Shown: piece by piece, positions 59,658 through 64,000 of the stretch | Numbering within the stretch: the first letter of the stretch is position 1 | Layout: each line of letters opens with the position of its first letter | Assembly (NCBI RefSeq): GCF_024347395.1 | Contig: NZ_AP025472.1 | Coordinates: forward strand, 1,240,001 to 1,304,000 | DNA from: Vibrio cortegadensis | Lineage (GTDB): Bacteria; Pseudomonadota; Gammaproteobacteria; Enterobacterales; Vibrionaceae | Length of the DNA stretch: 64,000 nt | Reading direction: 5' to 3' | Notes under the pieces: generated by a model | Seen by the model: only the letters and a program-made list of their open reading frames with translations | Database searches by the model: none | Told to the model about the DNA's origin: nothing | Program-made: the position numbers and the translations under genes

Positions 59658-60254
59658 CTACTCACCTGCCGCGATCGTAGGTATAGCTATCTCATACATG
59701 ATGCAGGCTGCTCTAGCTTTCATCAAAGCATTTCTTCGGATTTCAAAAGTTTGGTTTCCATCAGCAGCAATCTCTATTTGATTTGTTACTTTATTTACTA
59801 TGTTGTTACGAGTTGAGGCAATAGTTCCTCCACTCAATCCGGACTCTTGTAAGGTTTGGCTTGCAAAGTTCGTGGCACCAGCCCATCCTCCAAGACCAGC
59901 AATCCATGCTGCATTTGAAGTCGCAGAGGCAGCTGCGAGTGCTGGAACAGCAATTGAACCAGCTACTAGTCCAGACATCGAAAGCCAGTAAGCTTGCCTA
60001 GCTTGTTTCTCTGACTTAGCTTCGTATCCGGAAAGCCTAGGTAAGCAAAAAGCTAACACTTCGGACAGTTTATCCTCGATTAATTGTTGATTTACTTCAC
60101 TTAGTTGCTCCGTAGAAAGTTTATCATCAGTTATTTCTGTTACTGAAAATGACTTTGACGAATCTTCCGAGATATTAAATTGCGGTGCTGAGCTACAGCC
60201 AGCTAGTGTAACTACTAATAGGGAGGGGAATAATGTAGATTTAGTAAATGTCAT
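59658..60254 (-). CDS. Lipoprotein with hydrophobic central hairpin
   Basis: A 198-residue protein with a lipoprotein signal (SLLVVTLAGC, lipobox LAGC, Cys20; next residues SS favour the outer membrane). A helical middle leads to an Ala/Gly-rich hydrophobic region (SGLVAGSIAVPALAAASATS, then WIAGLGGWAGATNF, about residues 95-130) that could insert in a membrane. The C-terminus has RNALMKARAACIMYE. Not recognised. GAGGTT precedes the ATG on the minus strand. Confidence 0.75.
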   Translation of the reverse strand: MTFTKSTLFPSLLVVTLAGCSSAPQFNISEDSSKSFSVTEITDDKLSTEQLSEVNQQLIEDKLSEVLAFCLPRLSGYEAKSEKQARQAYWLSMSGLVAGSIAVPALAAASATSNAAWIAGLGGWAGATNFASQTLQESGLSGGTIASTRNNIVNKVTNQIEIAADGNQTFEIRRNALMKARAACIMYEIAIPTIAAGE

Positions 60255-60345
60255 AATAACCTCGAAAAGTCGTTTAATATTCCAGTTGTTTCAATAAAAC
60301 TAGTAGCTTTTGGTGGCTAAGGTTGTCTCAATTTTGAGCAAAACA

Positions 60346-60468
60346 TAACAAAGCATTTAAGGCTGATTCTCAACTCTTGGCATTTTTTCATTTTATCTTT
60401 GAGTGCGGTGTTTACGGTAGTAAGGTTAAGTCTCGTGATCGCGTTGTTCACACCTTAATGCGGCGTTA
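60346..60468 (+). repeat. attC: attC site, type F-like
   Basis: F-like with AAGGCTGATTC at the 5' side; closes the reverse lipoprotein cassette. Confidence 0.85.
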
Positions 60469-60485
60469 GGTTTATAGGTAAGTTC

Positions 60486-60911
60486 ATGGAAATAATCAGG
60501 TTTCAGTCTCATCATTACGAAGCAACAGCGCAACTTTACTTTGAATCTAGAGTTGCCACTTTCACTTTCATGGACACAGCAATATATTGTTTAACTGATT
60601 TTGTGAAAGACACTGATGGAGAAGAAATTTGGGTAGCTGTAGAGCAGGATACCGTTATCGGTTTTATCTCAATCTGGAAGCCTGAAAACTTCATACATCA
60701 TCTGTTTGTAAGCCCTAAAAACCTTAAGCAAGGTGTTGGTTTAAAATTACTAAATCATGCTAAATCTCTAAGTAATCGCTTAAGTCTCAAGTGTTTGGTT
60801 CAAAATACAAATGCTACCAAGTTTTACCTTTCTCAAGGCTTCACAATTCTAGAAACAGCGGGCAAAGGGAAAGAAGGCTATTATCTAATGAGCTTTGAGG
60901 CACAAACCTAA
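60486..60911 (+). CDS. GNAT N-acetyltransferase
   Basis: A 141-residue GNAT protein: IIRFQSHHYEATAQLYFESR, EIWVAVEQDTVIGFISIWKP, FIHHLFVSPKNLKQGVGLKL (acetyl-CoA loop K-Q-G-V-G) and LVQNTNATKFYLSQGFTILE with the Tyr. This pattern is close to YafP/YjaB-type acetyltransferases. The target is unknown. Confidence 0.86.
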   Translation: MEIIRFQSHHYEATAQLYFESRVATFTFMDTAIYCLTDFVKDTDGEEIWVAVEQDTVIGFISIWKPENFIHHLFVSPKNLKQGVGLKLLNHAKSLSNRLSLKCLVQNTNATKFYLSQGFTILETAGKGKEGYYLMSFEAQT

Positions 60912-61030
60912 CAAACAATTTAAGAGTGACTCCTAACGCTTGGCGAGTTCACTTTGATTTGAATTTTGTGTTTACGGCGCAATGGTTTAGCTTGGGTGTT
61001 ATAGCGTTGTCGCACCTTAATTGGGCGTTA
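60909..61030 (+). repeat. attC: attC site, type A
   Basis: Type A; closes the 141-residue GNAT cassette. Confidence 0.92.
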
Positions 61031-61476
61031 TATTGCATAAGATTCAAAGGGTTAAATTATTCGTTTATCTTTGTTCTGCGTTCAAGCTACACACCTGTTC
61101 GTTTCGTGAAAGTTGCCATCAAAATGACCATCGCACGTAGAAAGTGCGTCGGCAAATTAGCTGCAACGTCACGCAAGTCTCCTCGTTAGTAAGTTTCGCT
61201 GGCTCAAGTTCATTTTGCGCGGCTTCTTTTTCGTGGGAGCTTCATTGGAATTTGTGGCTTCAGCGCACTTTGCCGTCAGGTTTATTGCTCGAATTCTTTG
61301 TCACTCAGGCTACTCAAATTTTTCCAATTTCAGCTCATTTCGCTTCTTAGCCAAGTGTGCTTTATTGTCTATGATTGAGTTTCGAACTATCCGTTTTACT
61401 TTAGAGTTCAAAGCCAGTAGATTTGTAATTAATTCAGCACCTTGGTGCTAAACTTAGCTCTGCCGTGCGGGCAATA
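61031..61476 (+). mobile_element. NC1 ORF-less cassette, copy 18
   Basis: The most diverged full copy near the stem: AGCCAAGTGTG faces TGC-TAA-ACTTAGCT, so the inner three pairs become wobbles and one outer pair is lost. Downstream attC is type B. Confidence 0.85.
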
Positions 61477-61598
61477 TAACAAAGCATTTAAGAGGGATTC
61501 TCAACGCTTGGCATTTTTGCATCTACTTCAAATTTAGTGTTTACGGTACAATGCTTTAGGTGGGGTGGAGGCGTTGTTCACCCCTTAATGCGGCGTTA
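61477..61598 (+). repeat. attC: attC site, type B
   Basis: Type B; closes NC1 copy 18. Confidence 0.92.
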
Positions 61599-61620
61599 AG
61601 CTTCTATTGTCTACATTTAA

Positions 61621-61649
61621 TTTACGGATTGCCATTCTGTTGTTATAAT
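61621..61649 (+). promoter_or_regulatory. Promoter of the caspase-like gene
   Basis: TTTACG (61621-61626) and TATAAT (61644-61649) are 17 bp apart, 22 bases before the start codon. The cassette can therefore be expressed without the integron promoter. Confidence 0.6.
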
Positions 61650-61671
61650 TTCTTTATTTTGAGAAACGATT

Positions 61672-63126
61672 ATGAACTTAGGTATAGTTCTTGCTGTAAG
61701 TGATTATGGCAGTAAAGATAATGATCTTCCAGGCTGTGCGGCGGATGCAGTTGCTGTCACATCAATTCTGAAACAAGACTCTAAATACGCAGATGTTTTA
61801 GAGCTATCTACCAATACAACAAGTGCGAATGTAAAAGCACAGTTGATTGAATTTATAAATAAACACAAGGGTAAAGAGGCGATTGACGAGGTTGTATTTT
61901 ACTACTCTGGTCACGGTGACTTTACAGGAAATGAGTTTTACTTTTTACTAAGTGATTTTGATACAAACCGAAGAAAACAAACTTCGTTAGAGAATGAAGA
62001 GCTGGATAATCTCTTAAAAGCTCTCAATGCTAAAGTAACTGTAAAGATAGTTGATGCATGCCATTCTGGCAAAGCATACATCAAGGACTCAGACTCTTTT
62101 GATAAGTACTTAAATGAATCGAAAGGTAAGTTTGAAAAATGTTATTTTATGTTCTCCTCTCAGCTAGAGCAGTACTCATACCAAGATGAAGCTCTAAGCT
62201 TTTTTACAAAAAGTATAATTGAAGCGGTTAAAAATCATACCGCTGATACTATTCGATATAAAGATATCATCGATCAGGTTTCTGATTCTTTTGCATCAGA
62301 TGCTGAGCAAACCCCTTTTTTTGTAGTTCAAGCAGATTTTACGGAGCATTTTTGTACGATAACAAAAACCTTACGTGAAAAACTATCTGCGCTCATCGTT
62401 TCTGGTGAACAAGAAGAATCAAAGCAACAATTCTCTAGCTTAATTGATGTAATCAAATTGGATGCTGAAAGGTATTGTGATGAACAAGAAGCTTATAATT
62501 TATTTAATTCATTTATAGCATCTTTAGAATCGAAAAATTTTTCAGGTGACTCTGAAGAATTATATGAATACAGTATTCAAACTAGTGATGAAGTCGCAGA
62601 TAATTCAGCCTCCATTGGTAATTGGCTAGTAAATACAGATAACTCGTACTTTGCGCGTCCAGTATATAGTCGTGTTGAGCGTACGAAGAGGGTTCCTAAA
62701 AAATCTCTATTTGCTACAGCGAGCCTTTTTACAGATGAAAGTGATGATAATCATTACAAAACTGTAAATTATTCTGATCTAGAGGTGTCTGGGTACAGAA
62801 TTACGGTAGATCAACCAGTAAAGCTAATTGAATTAAAAGCTGAACCTAAATATCCCAATATAAATGCTGGGGTAGCATTTATTGTTCCTTTGCTATCTAA
62901 AACAGATCTTCGTGTGTTTTTTTCATATGCAGCTTATGATGAAAGCGGTTGGAATAAGCGTACTCTAAAGCAAAAGTTAAAATGGTCTACAAAATTTGTA
63001 GCCCTTAAATCGTTAACAAGCGCAGAGCTTTCAGAACAGTTAGTCTCGGATTTTAGTGAGTTTTTACTTGAACCACTGAATAAGACTTTCGACATCAAAA
63101 AAGAAGAAGAAGGCACTGAAAAGTAG
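61672..63126 (+). CDS. Caspase-like (peptidase C14) protein
   Basis: A 484-residue protein, the largest gene in the window. The N-terminal 220 residues form a caspase/metacaspase domain: GIVLAVSDYGSKDNDLPGCA, catalytic His81 in VVFYYSGHGDF, and catalytic Cys130 in VKIVDACHSGKAY. The C-terminal 260 residues are not recognised; they contain helices (KQQFSSLIDVIKLDAERYC) and a beta-rich part (YRITVDQPVKLIELKAEPKY), perhaps a sensor domain. Prokaryotic caspase-like proteases act as cell-death effectors in several defence systems. A lone cassette gene with its own promoter suggests a single-gene system or a partner elsewhere. Confidence 0.85.
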   Translation: MNLGIVLAVSDYGSKDNDLPGCAADAVAVTSILKQDSKYADVLELSTNTTSANVKAQLIEFINKHKGKEAIDEVVFYYSGHGDFTGNEFYFLLSDFDTNRRKQTSLENEELDNLLKALNAKVTVKIVDACHSGKAYIKDSDSFDKYLNESKGKFEKCYFMFSSQLEQYSYQDEALSFFTKSIIEAVKNHTADTIRYKDIIDQVSDSFASDAEQTPFFVVQADFTEHFCTITKTLREKLSALIVSGEQEESKQQFSSLIDVIKLDAERYCDEQEAYNLFNSFIASLESKNFSGDSEELYEYSIQTSDEVADNSASIGNWLVNTDNSYFARPVYSRVERTKRVPKKSLFATASLFTDESDDNHYKTVNYSDLEVSGYRITVDQPVKLIELKAEPKYPNINAGVAFIVPLLSKTDLRVFFSYAAYDESGWNKRTLKQKLKWSTKFVALKSLTSAELSEQLVSDFSEFLLEPLNKTFDIKKEEEGTEK

Positions 63127-63131
63127 AAGCT

Positions 63132-63253
63132 TAACAAAGCGTTTAAGACAGATTCCCAACGCATGGCATTTTCAGTGCTATCGTTGGGTTTTGTGTTTAT
63201 GGTGGTATGGTTAGGTTTCGTGGTGGCGTTGCTCACTACTTAACGCGGCGTTA
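63132..63253 (+). repeat. attC: attC site, type C3
   Basis: Type C3; closes the caspase-like cassette. The second IS copy starts nine bases further on. Confidence 0.92.
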
Positions 63254-63324
63254 TAAGCCCGAGTACCCCACGTTTAGTAGACACTTTACTAAGTTAGATC
63301 TAGGGTCTAATTGAGAGGTGATTT

Positions 63325-63633
63325 ATGGCTAAACATCGTAATCCAGCGTACACCGAAGAATTCCGCAAAGAAGCAGTTCGTCTGTCCGAGCTTCCAGGTC
63401 GTACAGCCGCATCCGTTGCGAAAGAGTTGGGCGTCAGCGCCCAACAGATTGCTAACTGGAAGCGTCAATTTAACCGCTTGTCTGATAAACAGTTTAACAC
63501 CTTAGACGGTGTTGATTACTCCAAGAAAGAATCCGAAGAACTGCGAGCGCTTAAGCGCGAAAACAAACGACTTAAAGATGAGATGGAATTCCTAAAGAAG
63601 GTCTCGGCGTACTTCGCGAAGCAGCAAGAGTGA
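63325..63633 (+). CDS. IS3-family transposase OrfA, second copy
   Basis: Protein identical to the OrfA at 19283, with the same helix-turn-helix and leucine-zipper-like tail. Confidence 0.92.
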   Translation: MAKHRNPAYTEEFRKEAVRLSELPGRTAASVAKELGVSAQQIANWKRQFNRLSDKQFNTLDGVDYSKKESEELRALKRENKRLKDEMEFLKKVSAYFAKQQE

Positions 63634-64000
63634 AGTACGAGTTCATCGAAAGTTATGTGGGTGAGTATGCCGTTGTTCTTATGTGTTGTGCATTAGGCGT
63701 GTCCCCGAGTGGTTACTACAAATGGTTAGGTCGCTCGCTTAGCGAGCGAGCAAAGCGTCGAAGCCGCTTTGAACAGCTAGTTATGTGTACCTTTGCCGAG
63801 TATCGGGCTAGGTATGGTTCAGTTCGCTTAGCTGAAGAGTTAAACAAAGCAGGCTATGCCTGCAGTGTGAACTATATTGCTGATATTATGACGAAAAAGG
63901 GTATTAAGGCTCGAAATGGAAAAGGGTTTAAATACAGTAAAGATGTCGCGGCGATGACGAATGTCGCCGATAATTTATTGCGTAGAGACTTTGAGGCCGA
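63630..64000 (+). CDS. IS3-family transposase OrfB, second copy (partial)
   Basis: The first 123 codons of the same OrfB as at 19588; the window ends before the catalytic DDE residues. The GTG start again overlaps the orfA stop. Confidence 0.9.
   Translation, partial: MKYEFIESYVGEYAVVLMCCALGVSPSGYYKWLGRSLSERAKRRSRFEQLVMCTFAEYRARYGSVRLAEELNKAGYACSVNYIADIMTKKGIKARNGKGFKYSKDVAAMTNVADNLLRRDFEA

Larger units (their letters stand above)
63263..64000 (+). mobile_element. IS3-family insertion sequence, copy cut by window edge
   Basis: Same element as 19221-20468 with one silent difference seen (GCGTACACC for GCGTATACC in orfA). The left end GTACCCCACGTTTAGTAGACA-like repeat is present (given here in parts: GTACCCCAC, AGTAGACA). 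The right end lies outside. Confidence 0.9.

Noticed and set aside
19..63253. CRISPR-like array of repeats and spacers
   Set aside because: Repeats are about 120 bp, imperfect palindromes ending in GCGTTA, and the intervening units are genes of varied length; these are attC sites.

Overview
The window is an interior stretch of a Vibrio chromosomal integron (superintegron). I count 92 attC sites, 91 complete cassettes between them, one cassette tail at the left edge and one cassette cut by the right edge. Nearly all attC sites are 119-123 bp; each opens with TAACAA and ends in GCGTTA, and all point the same way (+). No integrase gene or attI site is present; by the usual integron layout they should lie to the left of base 1. 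The genus call rests on the attC type (related to the V. cholerae VCR repeats), on cassette families known from Vibrio (HigBA2, RelE/ParE and Phd toxin-antitoxin pairs), and on the array's size. The species cannot be resolved. No tRNA, rRNA or housekeeping operon was seen.

attC sites fall into sequence families, named here for use below. A: CAATTTAAGAGTGACT at the 5' end, CCTTAATTGGGCGTTA at the 3' end (25 sites). B: GCATTTAAGAGGGATT / CCCCTTAATGCGGCGTTA (17). C: GCGTTTAAGACGGATT / CCACTTAACGCGGCGTTA, with variants C2 (centre containing GATATGCATCAG), C3 (AAGACAGATT / CTACTTAACGC) and C4 (GCATTT / AATGC arms) (29 together). D: short 91-92 bp sites (4). E: AAGGTGG-TGCGGCGGCATCGG-like centre (4). 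F: AAGAGTGATTC or similar / CACACCTTAATGCGG (3). G: CGTGATTCCCC-like / CACACCTTAATTGGG (3). AB: A-type arms with a B-type interior (4). H: one odd 115 bp site. I: AACCTGACTTACAACG / GCAAGTTAATTGGG (2).

Layout. Bases 1-13 kb: toxin-antitoxin pairs, two GFA-fold proteins, a HAD phosphatase and a dense run of one ORF-less cassette (called NC1 here). 13-19 kb: small membrane, secreted and cupin proteins, including a duplicated cassette whose second copy is frameshifted. 19.2-20.5 kb: a complete IS3-family element. 20.5-37 kb: nuclease-like, toxin-antitoxin, DUF3775, YjdM, HEPN-like, GNAT and nucleotidyltransferase-fold cassettes. 37-63 kb: the part richest in defence-like genes, with several HEPN proteins including an ApeA-like one, three DUF2971 proteins, GIY-YIG and PD-(D/E)XK-like proteins, ClbS-like and peptide deformylase cassettes, HigBA2, a TacAT-like pair and a caspase-like peptidase. 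A second, nearly identical IS copy runs off the right edge.

The genes are mostly independent one-gene cassettes, not pathways. Shared themes are toxin-antitoxin stabilisation (six loci), GNAT acetyltransferases (seven, plus one toxin), RNA or DNA cleavage folds typical of phage defence, and small zinc-ribbon proteins. The most unusual feature is NC1: 18 full copies of an approximately 445 bp ORF-less cassette, about one eighth of the window, joined to three different attC families. It carries a long-range pairing supported by compensatory changes, and a diverged relative (NC2) occurs twice. It is the best candidate here for an undescribed element, possibly a structured RNA.
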